Positions 19,201 to 28,186 of a stretch of 64,000 nucleotides of DNA are shown piece by piece. Location of the stretch: NCBI GenBank assembly GCA_016845145.1, contig JAERTE010000075.1:1-64000 (forward strand), read 5' to 3'. Position numbers and translations under genes: made by a program. The notes under the pieces are model-generated. The model worked only from the letters and a program-made list of their open reading frames with translations. It was not told the DNA's origin and did not search any database. Source of the DNA: Rhodospirillaceae bacterium. Lineage in GTDB: Bacteria > Pseudomonadota > Alphaproteobacteria > Rhodospirillales > Casp-alpha2. Within the stretch, counting starts at the first letter, position 1. Every line of letters starts with the position of its first letter.

Positions 19201-20154
19201 CTTGCGTTTCGTTACCTTGCCCCAAGCACGCCACAAGTCCACAAGCAAGCCTTGCGGTGCGCCGTCAATTCCGATTGACGACAGCGGCGGATAATCGTTG
19301 TCGATAGCAACAATCAGACCAGCAGGTTCGTCGGACCGCTGCCCGCTTGCCCAGGTCCTGAGAAGGGCCAAGCGTTCCGCCGGCCCAATCATGCTCATGC
19401 CTTCGTTGATAACCTGAAGGAGATCGCGTTTGCCCTTGCCGACCGCCGTAAACCACTTGCTCGTATAGAGTGGCTTGAGCTTTTGATGCCTGAATGTGCT
19501 CAGCAGTCCGCTGCGGCCGAGGTGGAAGAGCGCCGTCGGCGTATCGGCGGCGAATACCTTGATCTCCCCGGCATTTAGGGCCGCAATGAGACTATGATAA
19601 TCGGGATATCCGGCGACGGCGTCGTCGCCCAAACGCTCGCGCAACCACCCCTCGACCAGGTCGCCGGCTATTGTGGCAACGCGATAGGCCTTCAGTTCGG
19701 AAAGCGCGCGCGGGAATGCGATGTCTTTATGGAAAAACACATGTGTATCGGTTTTGGTCAGCGGCGCGCCGTAATCCAAGTAAGCATGTCGGGCGGTGCT
19801 GAAAAACAGGCCTGCATGGGCGTCGGCCCGACCTTCGCGAACTTGTGAAAGGGTGTTGCTCCAGGTTGCGGGCGCAAAATTGACAGAAATGCCGGTCTTT
19901 TTCGACCACAGCTTCCAGAAATCGACAAGCAACCCATCAGGCTGGCCGTCGACATTGGTGAACTGAAACGGCACGCACTCTATGCAGTAGGAAACAGACA
20001 CCTGTCTGGGCTGGTCCGCCGCTATGGCACGCTCTGGCGCGCCGGACAGCAACGCCATCAGCCAGAGACCAATACAGACCAAAAAGAATCCACGCGATAA
20101 CACGGACAAAGCTACCTTTGATCCTATCGAATCGATCATTCCAAGTGCTTGCAT
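16249..20154 (-). CDS. Sensor protein: four tandem SBP_bac_3 domains, membrane anchor and PP2C/SpoIIE phosphatase
   Basis: About 1301 residues. An N-terminal signal-anchor (L-S-R-G-F-F-L-V-C-I-G-L-W-L-M-A-L-L) is followed by four successive periplasmic solute-binding family 3 domains at about residues 45-265, 275-505, 530-755 and 765-990. A single transmembrane segment lies at about 998-1020, then a short coiled coil and a PP2C/SpoIIE domain at about 1057-1301. The phosphatase metal aspartates are present: V-V-G-G-D-I-Y-W, L-G-D-C-T-G-H-G-V-P-G-A-F, T-S-D-G-L-I-D-Q and R-R-D-D-I-A-V-I-G. Domains 1 and 2 resemble each other closely (shared G-L-L-V-D-x-W and the A-D-x-H-x-G-L-F pattern), pointing to internal duplication. 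By architecture it would sense small polar ligands in the periplasm and dephosphorylate a Ser/Thr protein, perhaps an anti-sigma antagonist, as with SiaA. No such partner is adjacent. Start choice (20154, or 20139/20220) is uncertain; the gene begins 44 bp after dnaJ ends. Confidence 0.85.
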   Translation of the reverse strand: MQALGMIDSIGSKVALSVLSRGFFLVCIGLWLMALLSGAPERAIAADQPRQVSVSYCIECVPFQFTNVDGQPDGLLVDFWKLWSKKTGISVNFAPATWSNTLSQVREGRADAHAGLFFSTARHAYLDYGAPLTKTDTHVFFHKDIAFPRALSELKAYRVATIAGDLVEGWLRERLGDDAVAGYPDYHSLIAALNAGEIKVFAADTPTALFHLGRSGLLSTFRHQKLKPLYTSKWFTAVGKGKRDLLQVINEGMSMIGPAERLALLRTWASGQRSDEPAGLIVAIDNDYPPLSSIGIDGAPQGLLVDLWRAWGKVTKRKVRFKAGTWQQTLDDVRTGEADIHSGLFKSADREHWMAFSQPIQNIKTGLFSKFDAIGGGTLTQLKGKQVGAVAGTYQASYLEREHPDIKLHKFPDRTSYLVALMRGEIAAIVEEVPTVSAYLARFGLSGAVTRRADLFENQVFAGVRRDNMVLLDFLNEGLNKIPLQTLAEIEARWIPNPKDRFFAVEAREVNLTKAEVAWIEAHPEINVAATPDWPPFEWQDKASGEHRGISADFIRLAAAKVGLKVKSAFGPWPQLIEKLKTKRIDVAPGLNQTTNRDKFLLFTEPFVDYFSVIFTKAGRDDIKSMDDLAGKTVVVEQGYALAETIPRDFPGLRLKIVDTSIEALQAVSSNDADAYIGNQLVGTFLITKYLLKDLKTSGFYNRIPGRFRFGIRNDWPELKRILGKGLAAITTEERSAIIRAHTGLNLDMGNQVRLSDEERDWLSKHPTIRLGVDSTWPPFEYMDGDMYSGLAAGYIEAISKRLDTEMVPKPALTWQRAIEAIESKTDQVDMLPAVAITPERKAFLNFTKPYLTFPMVIAARKDAAYIGDMKDLDGKKVGMVRNYFVHEMVRANHPEIIPVLTDTVGEGLEQLEDGKAVAFIDNLGVITYELDRLGIEQIKIAAPTKYKVELSMGVRKDWPELIPILTKALETIDEKERAAIRNTWLALRVNIGWDLKTVLTWALPIGGSAALVILVIIVWNRKLGVEISERKKAQADLTVANDKLGQAMGHIEGSINYASRIQRSVLPDEPLLKSIFNDYFIHWQPRDVVGGDIYWASKWGEGAVVCLGDCTGHGVPGAFMTLISTGAMERSMIETEVGDVGAFLQRIHQAVQSSLGQDVADGESDDGMELGVCYFTPDGGQMHFAGARFDMFMVNGDELVDIKPTRKGIGYRDIPFDQNYQTKTIDLSPGLRFYMTSDGLIDQVGGERRRAFGKKRFRKLLLSVQELSFDQQKRRIIEALDEHQGAEVRRDDIAVIGFGI

Positions 20155-20198
20155 GCATTTTTTCAGGGATGCGGCCCAGGAACAAGCTTGGTTGGGAA

Positions 20199-21341
20199 TT
20201 ACTCCTTCAGGTCTTCCCACAAGTCTTTGACTTTGGAAAAGAAACCGTGCGCTTCCGGGCTGTGCTGTTCATCACCGCCCTCACCTTCAAATTCCTTCAA
20301 CAGTTCCTTTTGACGCTTGGTCAGGTTTTGCGGCGTCTCGACATTGGCCTGCACGAACATATCGCCGCGCGCCTTGGAGCGCAGCACGCTCATGCCCTTG
20401 CCCTTGAGCCGGAACTGGTGGCCCGTCGGCGTGCCTGCGGGAATGGATATGCGCGCGATCGTGCCGTCGACGGTCGGCACCTCAACGGTGCCGCCAAGTG
20501 CCGCGCGGGTCATGGGAATTGGCACCCGGCAATAGATATCGGCGCCGTCACGCTGGAAAAAACGGTGCGGTTGCAAATGCAAGAAAATGTACAGATCGCC
20601 CGCCGGCGCGCCGCGCAATCCGGCCTCGCCCTCACCCGACAAACGGATGCGCGTGCCATCCTCGACGCCCGCCGGAATATTGACGCTAAGCGTTTTTTCC
20701 TTCTGCACACGTCCGGCGCCACCACAATTCTTGCACGGGTCGGAGATCACCTCGCCAGTGCCCTGGCAATTTGGGCAGGTGCGCTCGACGGTAAAGAAGC
20801 CCGACTGCGAACGCACCCGGCCATGCCCCTGACAGGTCGGGCACGCGCTGGGACCGGTACCTGAGGCGGCGCCCGATCCATGGCAAGTATCGCAGCCCAC
20901 CGATGTGGGTACGCGGATTTCCGTCTGCTTTCCCTTGAAGGCGTCTTCGAGGCCGATTTCCATATTGAAGCGCAGGTCCGCACCCTTGCCGACTTGCTGG
21001 CCACCGCCACGACGCCCGCCGGAAAAATCGCCGAACATCTCGTCAAATATATCGGCGAACCCAGACCCAAAGCCGCCACCGCCGCCGCCAAATCCACCGC
21101 CGCCAGGGCCGCCCTGTTCAAAGGCAGCGTGGCCGAAACGATCATAAGCGGCGCGTTTGTCATCGTCCTTCAAGACCTCATAGGCCTCGTTGACGTCTTT
21201 GAAACTTTGCTCTGCGTCCTTGTCGCCCGGATTGCGGTCCGGGTGATACTTCATGGCGAGTTTGCGGTACGCCTTCTTGATCTCATCACCGCCGGCTTCA
21301 CGGTTGACGCCAAGGGTGTCGTAGAAATCAGATTTCGCCAT
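20199..21341 (-). CDS. dnaJ: Chaperone protein DnaJ
   Basis: A 380-residue type I Hsp40 co-chaperone. The J domain has H-P-D at residues 33-35, followed by a glycine/phenylalanine linker ([11 protein letters not shown]). Four zinc-binding CxxCxGxG repeats are present: [24 protein letters not shown] and C-K-N-C-G-G-A-G. The substrate-binding beta domains follow. It stimulates DnaK ATPase and delivers unfolded clients. It lies 83 bp downstream of dnaK on the same strand, and the sensor phosphatase gene follows 44 bp after it. Confidence 0.97.
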   Translation of the reverse strand: MAKSDFYDTLGVNREAGGDEIKKAYRKLAMKYHPDRNPGDKDAEQSFKDVNEAYEVLKDDDKRAAYDRFGHAAFEQGGPGGGGFGGGGGGFGSGFADIFDEMFGDFSGGRRGGGQQVGKGADLRFNMEIGLEDAFKGKQTEIRVPTSVGCDTCHGSGAASGTGPSACPTCQGHGRVRSQSGFFTVERTCPNCQGTGEVISDPCKNCGGAGRVQKEKTLSVNIPAGVEDGTRIRLSGEGEAGLRGAPAGDLYIFLHLQPHRFFQRDGADIYCRVPIPMTRAALGGTVEVPTVDGTIARISIPAGTPTGHQFRLKGKGMSVLRSKARGDMFVQANVETPQNLTKRQKELLKEFEGEGGDEQHSPEAHGFFSKVKDLWEDLKE

Positions 21342-21424
21342 GTTTTTGTCCCCCGGTGATCAAGCGCCGGTGAAGGAGGTGTCGGGGCGAGCGATGATAA
21401 TTGCTATAACCGCTCGCCAGCCCG

Positions 21425-23377
21425 TCAGTCGTCCTTCTTTTTCTCGGCATCGGGGTCGACTTCCTCGAAGTCGGCATCGACCACGTTGTCATCGGCCGGC
21501 TGCTCGGCATTCGCGCCAGCGCCCATATCGGGGCCCATGCCAGCTTCCATGCCCTCGGCGCCGCCTTCCGCCTGCGCCGCCTTATACATGGCTTCACCCA
21601 GTTTCATGGATGCTTGCGTCAAGGCTTCCGTCTTGGCGGTAATGTCTTCGACATCATCACCTTCAAGCGCTTCCTTCAGCTCGGTCACGGCGGTTTCGAT
21701 GGCGGTTTTGTCTTCTTCCGGCACCTGATCGCCATATTCGGACAAGTTCTTCTCGGTGGCATGGATCATAGAGTCCGCCGTGTTGCGCGCCTCCACGCCC
21801 TCGCGCCGAATCTTATCTTCCTCGGCGTTCTGCTCGGCTTCCTGGACCATGCGTTCGATGTCGTCATCGCCCAAACCGCCGGATGCCTGAATGCGGATCT
21901 GCTGTTCCTTGCCGGTGGCCTTGTCCTTGGCCGACACATTGACGATGCCGTTGGCATCGATATCAAAGGTCACTTCGATCTGCGGCAGGCCGCGTTGCGC
22001 AGGCGGAATACCGACCAGATCAAACTGGCCGAGGATTTTGTTGTCCGCCGCCATTTCGCGCTCGCCCTGGAAGACACGGATCGTCACCGCGGTCTGGCTG
22101 TCCTCGGCAGTCGAGAACACCTGGGATTTGCGGGTCGGAATGGTGGTGTTGCGGTCGATCAGGCGGGTGAATACACCACCCAGCGTCTCGATACCAAGCG
22201 ACAATGGCGTCACATCGAGCAACAACACATCCTTAACGTCGCCCTTCAACACACCGCCTTGAATGGCGGCACCGATGGCGACCACCTCGTCGGGGTTAAC
22301 GCCCTTGTGCGGCTCGCGCCCGAAGAACGACTTCACCACCTCTTGCACCTTGGGCATGCGGGTCATGCCGCCGACCAAGATCACCTCATCGATTTCAGAT
22401 GCCTTGAGACCGGCATCCTTAAGCGCTTGTTGGCAAGGTTTGATCGTCCGTTCGACCAACTCCTCGACCAGCGCTTCCAACTTGGCGCGGCTGAGCTTGA
22501 TGTTGAGGTGTTTCGGCCCCGATTGATCGGCAGTGATGAACGGCAGGTTCACTTCGGTCTGCGCCGTCGATGACAACTCGATCTTGGCCTTCTCGGCGGC
22601 CTCTTTCAGGCGCTGCAAGGCAAGCTTGTCTTCGCGCAGATCGACCGTATTTTCCTTTTTAAACTCGTCGGCCAAGTAGTCGACGATGCGTTTATCGAAA
22701 TCTTCACCGCCCAGGAAGGTGTCGCCGTTGGTCGACTTCACCTCGAACACGCCATCGCCGATTTCCAAAACTGAAACATCGAACGTACCGCCGCCCAGAT
22801 CGTAAACCGCGATGATGCCGGCTTCTTTTTTCTCCAAGCCGTAGGCAAGCGCCGCAGCGGTCGGCTCGTTGATGATGCGCAGCACTTCCAGGCCGGCGAT
22901 CTTGCCGGCGTCCTTGGTGGCTTGGCGCTGAGAATCGTTGAAGTAAGCGGGCACCGTGATCACGGCTTGCGTCACGTCTTCGCCCAAATAACTTTCCGCG
23001 GTTTCCTTCATTTTTTGCAAAATGAACGCGCTGACTTGACTGGGGCTGTATTTTTCACCCTCGGCGGCAACCCAGGCATCACCGTTGTCACCCTTGACGA
23101 TTTCGTAGGGTACCAACTTCTTATCTTCCTTGGTGATCGGGTCGTCATAGCGCCGGCCGATCAGACGTTTGATCGCAAACAGCGTATTTTCCGGGTTGGT
23201 CACCGCCTGGCGTTTCGCCGGCTGGCCGACCAGTCGCTCGCCCTCGTCGGCGAAAGCAACCATCGAAGGCGTGGTGCGTGCGCCCTCGGCATTTTCAACG
23301 ACCTTGGCCTCCTTGCCGTCCATAATGGCGATACACGAATTCGTCGTGCCCAGGTCGATACCAATAACTTTACTCAT
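21425..23377 (-). CDS. dnaK: Molecular chaperone DnaK (Hsp70)
   Basis: A 650-residue Hsp70. The N-terminus [11 protein letters not shown] forms phosphate loop 1; [12 protein letters not shown] is phosphate loop 2; the linker/substrate domain carries [14 protein letters not shown]. The C-terminus ends in an acidic tail. It refolds proteins with DnaJ and GrpE. GAGGA precedes the ATG. An inverted repeat lies about 30 bp upstream in the leader, and a TATATAAG element at 23485-23492 (reverse strand) could be part of a promoter, although I cannot confirm a heat-shock sigma consensus. Gene order hrcA-grpE-dnaK-dnaJ is preserved on one strand. Confidence 0.98.
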   Translation of the reverse strand: MSKVIGIDLGTTNSCIAIMDGKEAKVVENAEGARTTPSMVAFADEGERLVGQPAKRQAVTNPENTLFAIKRLIGRRYDDPITKEDKKLVPYEIVKGDNGDAWVAAEGEKYSPSQVSAFILQKMKETAESYLGEDVTQAVITVPAYFNDSQRQATKDAGKIAGLEVLRIINEPTAAALAYGLEKKEAGIIAVYDLGGGTFDVSVLEIGDGVFEVKSTNGDTFLGGEDFDKRIVDYLADEFKKENTVDLREDKLALQRLKEAAEKAKIELSSTAQTEVNLPFITADQSGPKHLNIKLSRAKLEALVEELVERTIKPCQQALKDAGLKASEIDEVILVGGMTRMPKVQEVVKSFFGREPHKGVNPDEVVAIGAAIQGGVLKGDVKDVLLLDVTPLSLGIETLGGVFTRLIDRNTTIPTRKSQVFSTAEDSQTAVTIRVFQGEREMAADNKILGQFDLVGIPPAQRGLPQIEVTFDIDANGIVNVSAKDKATGKEQQIRIQASGGLGDDDIERMVQEAEQNAEEDKIRREGVEARNTADSMIHATEKNLSEYGDQVPEEDKTAIETAVTELKEALEGDDVEDITAKTEALTQASMKLGEAMYKAAQAEGGAEGMEAGMGPDMGAGANAEQPADDNVVDADFEEVDPDAEKKKDD

Positions 23378-23406
23378 TTCGTCCTCATCTTCTGCGGCAA
23401 TTTCTA

Positions 23407-23430
23407 GGGCAGCCCATACAGGCGCTGCCC
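23407..23430 (-). promoter_or_regulatory. Perfect 7-bp inverted repeat in the dnaK leader
   Basis: GGGCAGC (23407-23413) and GCTGCCC (23424-23430) flank a 10-base loop, about 30 bp upstream of the dnaK start codon. It is expected to form a hairpin in the dnaK 5' UTR. It does not match CIRCE. Confidence 0.35.
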
Positions 23431-23559
23431 GAAATCCCTGGTGGTGTGCGTTTGGGAGAAGCCCTATTCGGCGGCTTTCCCGCGCTTATATAGGCTTAGG
23501 CTCCGGAACACGCAACGTTTTGCGCAATGCCCAGGCTCTGGGTTCCGTCGCTGGCCAGA

Positions 23560-24384
23560 TTATAACTCCTGGTCAACCTGCCCGCCTGCTTCCGGCGGTG
23601 TTTCTCCCTGCGCTTCATAAGCCTGCTGGCCCTCGCGTTTCGCAGGGTCCGCCGTATCGTCCGCACCTTCTTTCGGCGGTGTGACCTTGGGGCCGCCCTT
23701 GGTGACGCCGACTTTCGCGGCGCGCAACGTACGCCCGTGCAGGGTGAAGCCATCCTCCATCACCTGGGTGACGGTGCCCGACGGTTGGTCCGGGTCCTGA
23801 ATTTCGAACATCGCCTCGTGCAGCATGGGGTCAAACCGCGCACCCATGGCCTCAATCGGCTTCACGCCGGCACGCTCAAAAGCGCTCAGCAGTTCCTTAT
23901 TCACCATCTCCACGCCGACAGCGAGGTTTTCCAAATTGGCATCGGCAGCCCGCGCATCCGCATCAATGCTGGCCAGCGCCCGGCCCATGTTGTCGGCAAC
24001 CCGTACCATATCTTCGGCGAACCCCTTGATCGCGTACTTCGATGCGTCTTCTCGGTCACGCTGGGCGCGGCGGCGTACGTTTTCGGTCTCGGCCAAAGCG
24101 CGCAACAGCTTGTCGTTGACCTCCGCCACCTCTGTTTCGAGCTCGGCAATTCGAGCCGCGGCGGCCTCTTCAGCCGAAACCTCCGGGGCAACGTCCTCCG
24201 CCTCTGTTTCGATGGGCGCCGCAGCCATAGCGGGGTCGCCGTCCGGCGCATCATCGGGCGTGACGTCCAGTACTGTCTCGGGCGCCGTCTCGGAAGGCGC
24301 GAAGGTGGGGTCTTCGGCACTGCCGCCGACGCCCGGGTTATCGGTCGGATTTTCTTTTTCCTGTGGCGTGTCTTCGGAAGTCAT
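23560..24384 (-). CDS. grpE: Nucleotide exchange factor GrpE
   Basis: A 274-residue GrpE, longer than the usual 180-210. The core spans about residues 85-225: a coiled coil (L-E-T-E-V-A-E-V-N-D-K-L-L-R-A-L-A-E), R-R-R-A-Q-R-D-R-E-D-A, and the beta-domain signature F-D-P-M-L-H-E-A-M-F plus V-M-E-D-G-F-T-L-H-G-R-T-L-R-A-A-K-V. The N-terminal 80 residues are acidic and low complexity, and a polar tail of about 45 residues follows the core; both are probably disordered. GrpE releases ADP from DnaK. It sits between hrcA (41 bp upstream) and dnaK (about 180 bp downstream). Confidence 0.95.
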   Translation of the reverse strand: MTSEDTPQEKENPTDNPGVGGSAEDPTFAPSETAPETVLDVTPDDAPDGDPAMAAAPIETEAEDVAPEVSAEEAAAARIAELETEVAEVNDKLLRALAETENVRRRAQRDREDASKYAIKGFAEDMVRVADNMGRALASIDADARAADANLENLAVGVEMVNKELLSAFERAGVKPIEAMGARFDPMLHEAMFEIQDPDQPSGTVTQVMEDGFTLHGRTLRAAKVGVTKGGPKVTPPKEGADDTADPAKREGQQAYEAQGETPPEAGGQVDQEL

Positions 24385-24425
24385 GAGGGTTTCCGTCTCC
24401 GTGTCTGCGAAATATTTGAACGAGT

Positions 24426-25484
24426 TCAGCCGAGCATCCGGCCGATCAATTTGGCGGTATAGTCAACCATCGGAATAATGCGAGCGTAGTTCATGCGCGA
24501 CGGACCGATGACGCCAATGGCGCCCAGCACCTGCTCCGACGAGCTTTGGAACGAATCCACAACCACCGAAACGCCGGCCATGTTGAACAGCTGGCTGTCG
24601 GCGCCGATGAAAATCTGTACCCCGTCCGCTGTGTCCGTCAATGACAACAGCTTCAGCATCTCTTCCTTGGTTTCCAAGGTGTTAAACAGGTTGCGGATAT
24701 GCTCCAGGTCATTGAGCGCGCTGACATCTTCCAACAGGTTCGCCTGGCCGCGCACGATCAGCGAGCCCCCCGGAGAACCGCCATGCATGCTGTCACCGCT
24801 GTCTCCCGACCATGTCGCAAGACCGCTTTCCACAACGCGCTGCGTCAGGCCATCGAGCTCGGCGCGATTTTGTTCAAGCTCGGACATGATCTCGTCATAG
24901 GCCTCGGCGACCGTCCGCCCGACCAGCCGCGCGCTTAAGAAATTGCTCGCCTGAACGAGGCTGGACGGCGACAGCTGATCAGGCGCCTGAATTATGCGGT
25001 TCTCGACGATGCCGTTTTCCGTCACCAGCACCACCAGTGCGCGGCCGGGGCTGAGACTGACGAACTCGATATGCTTCAAGGGGCTTTCGGTCTTCGGCGC
25101 CATCACAAGGCTGGCACAACCTGTGAGGCCCGAGAGCGCCTCCGTGGCTTGCTCCAACAAGCCCTCCATGCTGTTCCCCGAGCCGGCGAACTGTCCCTTG
25201 ATATCTTCGCGTTCCGCACTGGAGAGATTGCCGACCTCCAGCAAACCATTGACGAACATCCTGAGCCCGGCGTCTGTCGGCAAGCGCCCGGCCGACGTAT
25301 GCGGCGCATACAACAGTCCGGCCTCTTCCAGGTCGGCCATCACATTGCGTACCGTAGCCGGCGACAATTTCTGTCCCAGTTGCCGCGCGATTGAGCGCGA
25401 GCCGATGGGTTCGCCGGTTTCCACATATGCGTCGACGATCAATCGGAAGATTTCGCGCGAACGTTGGTTCAGTTCGGTAATCAT
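24426..25484 (-). CDS. hrcA: Heat-inducible transcription repressor HrcA
   Basis: A 352-residue repressor that binds CIRCE operators and responds to chaperonin availability. The N-terminal winged helix (I-G-S-R-S-I-A-R-Q-L, then S-P-A-T-V-R-N-V-M-A-D-L-E-E-A-G) and the G-L-L-Y-A-P-H-T-S-A-G-R-L-P-T segment are diagnostic. The open frame reaches 25787, but the ATG at 25482-25484 gives the conserved start M-I-T-E-L-N-Q-R-S. I found no CIRCE palindrome upstream of hrcA or dnaK, so its targets (typically groESL in this class) probably lie outside the window. It is divergent from rph. Confidence 0.95.
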   Translation of the reverse strand: MITELNQRSREIFRLIVDAYVETGEPIGSRSIARQLGQKLSPATVRNVMADLEEAGLLYAPHTSAGRLPTDAGLRMFVNGLLEVGNLSSAEREDIKGQFAGSGNSMEGLLEQATEALSGLTGCASLVMAPKTESPLKHIEFVSLSPGRALVVLVTENGIVENRIIQAPDQLSPSSLVQASNFLSARLVGRTVAEAYDEIMSELEQNRAELDGLTQRVVESGLATWSGDSGDSMHGGSPGGSLIVRGQANLLEDVSALNDLEHIRNLFNTLETKEEMLKLLSLTDTADGVQIFIGADSQLFNMAGVSVVVDSFQSSSEQVLGAIGVIGPSRMNYARIIPMVDYTAKLIGRMLG

Positions 25485-25564
25485 GCTTGTGCTCAAATTC
25501 CGTGATTTGGGCAGAATGTAGTTTTGTGTTTCCCCAGCGTCAACGGCGGCACCAAAAGCCGCAG

Positions 25565-25591
25565 CCGCGCTTGTCTGTCCGCGCTTGTCTG
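25565..25591. repeat. 13-bp direct repeat between hrcA and rph
   Basis: CCGCGCTTGTCTG occurs twice (25565-25577 and 25579-25591) with one base between copies, in the divergent promoter region. It could be a regulator site or a recent slippage duplication. Confidence 0.4.
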
Positions 25592-25655
25592 GCCTGGAGC
25601 GCCACGCTAGCTTGCGCGCACTTGAACACCATAAAGAAAAATGAAAGGCGGCGCC

Positions 25656-26399
25656 ATGCAGCGTACCGGGCAACCCAGCGGGCGACCATCCGGTCGGGAA
25701 GTTGATCAACTGCGCGAAATCGTGCTCGAGCCCGACGTGTCGAAACACGCCGAGGGATCTTGCCTGGCAAAATTCGGCGACACCCACGTGCTATGCACAG
25801 CCAGCGTCGAGCAGCGCGTGCCGCCATGGATGCGCGACACGGGGCGTGGCTGGGTAACGGCGGAGTACGGCATGCTGCCACGCGCCACCAATACCCGCAC
25901 AGACCGCGAAGCCGCACGCGGCAAGCAGTCGGGCCGCACCCAGGAAATCCAGCGCCTGATCGGCCGCAGCTTGCGCGCGGTCACCGACCTGGAAGCCCTG
26001 GGTGAAATCCAGGTCAAGCTCGACTGTGACGTCATTCAGGCGGATGGTGGTACACGTACAGCTGCCATTACCGGCTCTTATGTCGCCTTGTACAAAGCTT
26101 TTGAGCGTTGTCAGCAACTAGGTGTGATTAAGACTATTCCTTTGATCGATGAGGTAGCTGCCATTTCTTGTGGTCTCTATAAGGGCATGGCAGTGAGCGA
26201 TCTTGACTATGCAGAGGACTCCAATGCCGAGGCGGACGCCAACTTTGTGCTAACTGGGAAGGGCGGAATCGTTGAGATTCAAGGCACCGCCGAAGCCGAC
26301 CCGTTCAGTGAAGGGCAATTTATTGAGCTTCTTAAATTGGCACAAGCGGGCGTTGCCGAACTGACAGCGGCACAACGGCGTGCGCTCGGTCAAGATTAA
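25656..26399 (+). CDS. rph: Ribonuclease PH
   Basis: A 247-residue phosphorolytic 3'-5' exoribonuclease that trims tRNA 3' ends. Landmarks are [12 protein letters not shown], the [15 protein letters not shown] motif, [10 protein letters not shown] and [17 protein letters not shown], which form the phosphate and RNA sites. ATG 25656 is chosen over 25641 from spacing to AAGG and the family start. The protein looks intact, but about 26030-26260 uses clearly AT-richer codons than either flank. It is followed after 12 bp by rdgB, so the two are probably co-transcribed. Confidence 0.96.
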   Translation: MQRTGQPSGRPSGREVDQLREIVLEPDVSKHAEGSCLAKFGDTHVLCTASVEQRVPPWMRDTGRGWVTAEYGMLPRATNTRTDREAARGKQSGRTQEIQRLIGRSLRAVTDLEALGEIQVKLDCDVIQADGGTRTAAITGSYVALYKAFERCQQLGVIKTIPLIDEVAAISCGLYKGMAVSDLDYAEDSNAEADANFVLTGKGGIVEIQGTAEADPFSEGQFIELLKLAQAGVAELTAAQRRALGQD

Positions 26400-26411
26400 A
26401 GGATTGATCTC

Positions 26412-27032
26412 ATGGCGCGTCACTTCACGGAACCCAAGCTGGTCATCGCCAGCCACAACCCTGGCAAAATGCGCGAGATCGACGAGCTGTTGGCGCCGTT
26501 TGGCACAAGCGTCATTTCCGCAGGCGCGTTGGGATTACCGGAACCCGTCGAAGATGGCGCCACATTCATCGCCAACGCCGAGATCAAGGCCCGCGCCGCC
26601 GCCGAGGGTGCCGGATTGCCGGCGTTAGCCGACGATTCCGGCCTCGTCGTGCCGGCGTTGGGCGGCCAGCCGGGTATCTATTCGGCCCGCTGGGCTGGGG
26701 AGGCCAAGGATTTCGGCGTCGCCATGGAAAAGGTCTGGCGCGAGCTTGATGGCGGCGACCCTGCCGCCTATTTCGCCTGCGCACTTTCGCTGTGTTGGCC
26801 TGAAACAGACCATGCGGCCGGCCACATCGAAACTTTCGAGGGCACCGTACACGGCGAATTGGTTTGGCCGACGCGTGGCGACAAAGGTTTCGGTTACGAT
26901 CCAATGTTTGTGCCACAAGGCTTTGATATCACCTTCGGCGAGTTCGAGCCGTCCGACAAACACGCCATCAGCCACCGCGCCGACGCCTTCGGAAAGCTTG
27001 TTGCCGCCTGCTTTTCCGCGCCTGGGCAATGA
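26412..27032 (+). CDS. rdgB: dITP/XTP pyrophosphatase (non-canonical purine NTPase)
   Basis: A 206-residue Ham1/RdgB enzyme that hydrolyses ITP, dITP and XTP to monophosphates, keeping deaminated purines out of DNA and [16 protein letters not shown] at the N-terminus binds the phosphates, [11 protein letters not shown] carries the metal Asp, [10 protein letters not shown] is typical, and F-G-Y-D-P-M-F near the C-terminus contacts the base. AAGGA precedes the ATG. Its stop overlaps the hemW start by four bases (ATGA). Confidence 0.96.
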   Translation: MARHFTEPKLVIASHNPGKMREIDELLAPFGTSVISAGALGLPEPVEDGATFIANAEIKARAAAEGAGLPALADDSGLVVPALGGQPGIYSARWAGEAKDFGVAMEKVWRELDGGDPAAYFACALSLCWPETDHAAGHIETFEGTVHGELVWPTRGDKGFGYDPMFVPQGFDITFGEFEPSDKHAISHRADAFGKLVAACFSAPGQ

Positions 27033-28186
27033 CGGAAGACCTCGCGCTCTATGTTCACTGGCCGTTTTGCGAGTCGAAGTGCCCCTATTGCGATTTCAAC
27101 AGCCACGTTGCGGTCACCATCGATCACGTCGCTTGGCGCGATGCCCTATTGGCGGAACTGGCCCATTATGCGGCTGAAACGCCTGATCGTTCGGTCAGCA
27201 GCCTGTTTTTCGGCGGCGGCACGCCGTCGCTGATGGCGCCCGACACCGTTGCGGCCATTATCGAGGCGATCGACACCCATTGGTGCTGGTCCGAGATGCC
27301 GGAAATCACCCTCGAAGCCAACCCGTCGGCGGCGGAGATCGGTAGTTTCCGCGATTTTCGGAGCGCGGGTGTGAACAGGTTGTCATTGGGCGTGCAATCG
27401 CTGAACGACGCATCCCTCGAGTTTCTGGGGCGACGTCACGATGCGGACGAAGCGCGCCGTGCGCTGGCCGATGCGGCGGCGATATTCGAACGCTTTACCT
27501 TCGACATGATCTACGCACTGCCGCACCAGACCCCGGACAGCTGGCGGGCAGAGTTGAGCGACGCACTGGCGCTGTCGGGCGATCATTTATCTGTCTATCA
27601 ATTGACCATCGAACCCGGCACGCCGTTCTTTCGCGACCAAGTTGCCGCAGCGCCGGAAGATCTTGCCGCAGATCTGTTTGATTTGACCCGCGAGATTCTC
27701 ACCGATCACGGATTGGCGCCATACGAAGTGTCCAATCATGCCCGCCCGGGCTGCGAGAGCCGTCACAACCTGACCTATTGGCGGGGCGGGGATTACGTTG
27801 GCGTCGGCCCCGGTGCGCACGGGCGGCTAACGTTGGCGGATGGTTTTGTCGCCACGCACCAGATTCATGACCCCGCACGCTGGCTCGCCGCTGTTTCGGC
27901 ACATGGTCATGGCACCGGCAAGCGCCGGCGCCTGGATGCCCGAGAGCGGGCCGAAGAAATGATCATGACCGGGCTCCGGCTCGCCGAAGGGTTGGATATC
28001 GAGAGGCTGCAGCGGCGCACGGGTATTTCCCTGGAGCGATTGCTCGATACCGTGCGGCTCGAACAATGTGTCAGCGGCGGCCTGCTGGAGCAGCGCGACG
28101 CGCGGCTGATCGCGACAGAACAAGGCGTGCCACGCCTTAACGCCATGCTGGCGGCATTGCTGGCGCCGGATTACGAGGAAGACTAG
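27029..28186 (+). CDS. hemW: Radical SAM heme chaperone HemW / coproporphyrinogen III oxidase-like
   Basis: A 385-residue radical SAM protein. [16 protein letters not shown] at residues 10-25 gives the CxxxCxxC cluster ligands. F-F-G-G-G-T-P-S-L and L-G-V-Q-S-L-N-D follow, and the C-terminal HemN-like region is present. HemW binds haem and helps insert it into respiratory proteins; older annotations call it coproporphyrinogen dehydrogenase. The extra Cys of genuine HemN (CxxxCxxCxC) is absent because the residue after the motif is Phe/Asn, which supports HemW. Start and stop of rdgB overlap. The stop codon is inside a 20-bp inverted repeat shared with the convergent gene. Confidence 0.92.
   Translation: MTEDLALYVHWPFCESKCPYCDFNSHVAVTIDHVAWRDALLAELAHYAAETPDRSVSSLFFGGGTPSLMAPDTVAAIIEAIDTHWCWSEMPEITLEANPSAAEIGSFRDFRSAGVNRLSLGVQSLNDASLEFLGRRHDADEARRALADAAAIFERFTFDMIYALPHQTPDSWRAELSDALALSGDHLSVYQLTIEPGTPFFRDQVAAAPEDLAADLFDLTREILTDHGLAPYEVSNHARPGCESRHNLTYWRGGDYVGVGPGAHGRLTLADGFVATHQIHDPARWLAAVSAHGHGTGKRRRLDARERAEEMIMTGLRLAEGLDIERLQRRTGISLERLLDTVRLEQCVSGGLLEQRDARLIATEQGVPRLNAMLAALLAPDYEED

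Noticed and set aside
25485-25655. CIRCE operator sought in the hrcA-rph gap
   Set aside because: No TTAGCACTC/GAGTGCTAA arms are present; only a 13-bp direct repeat.
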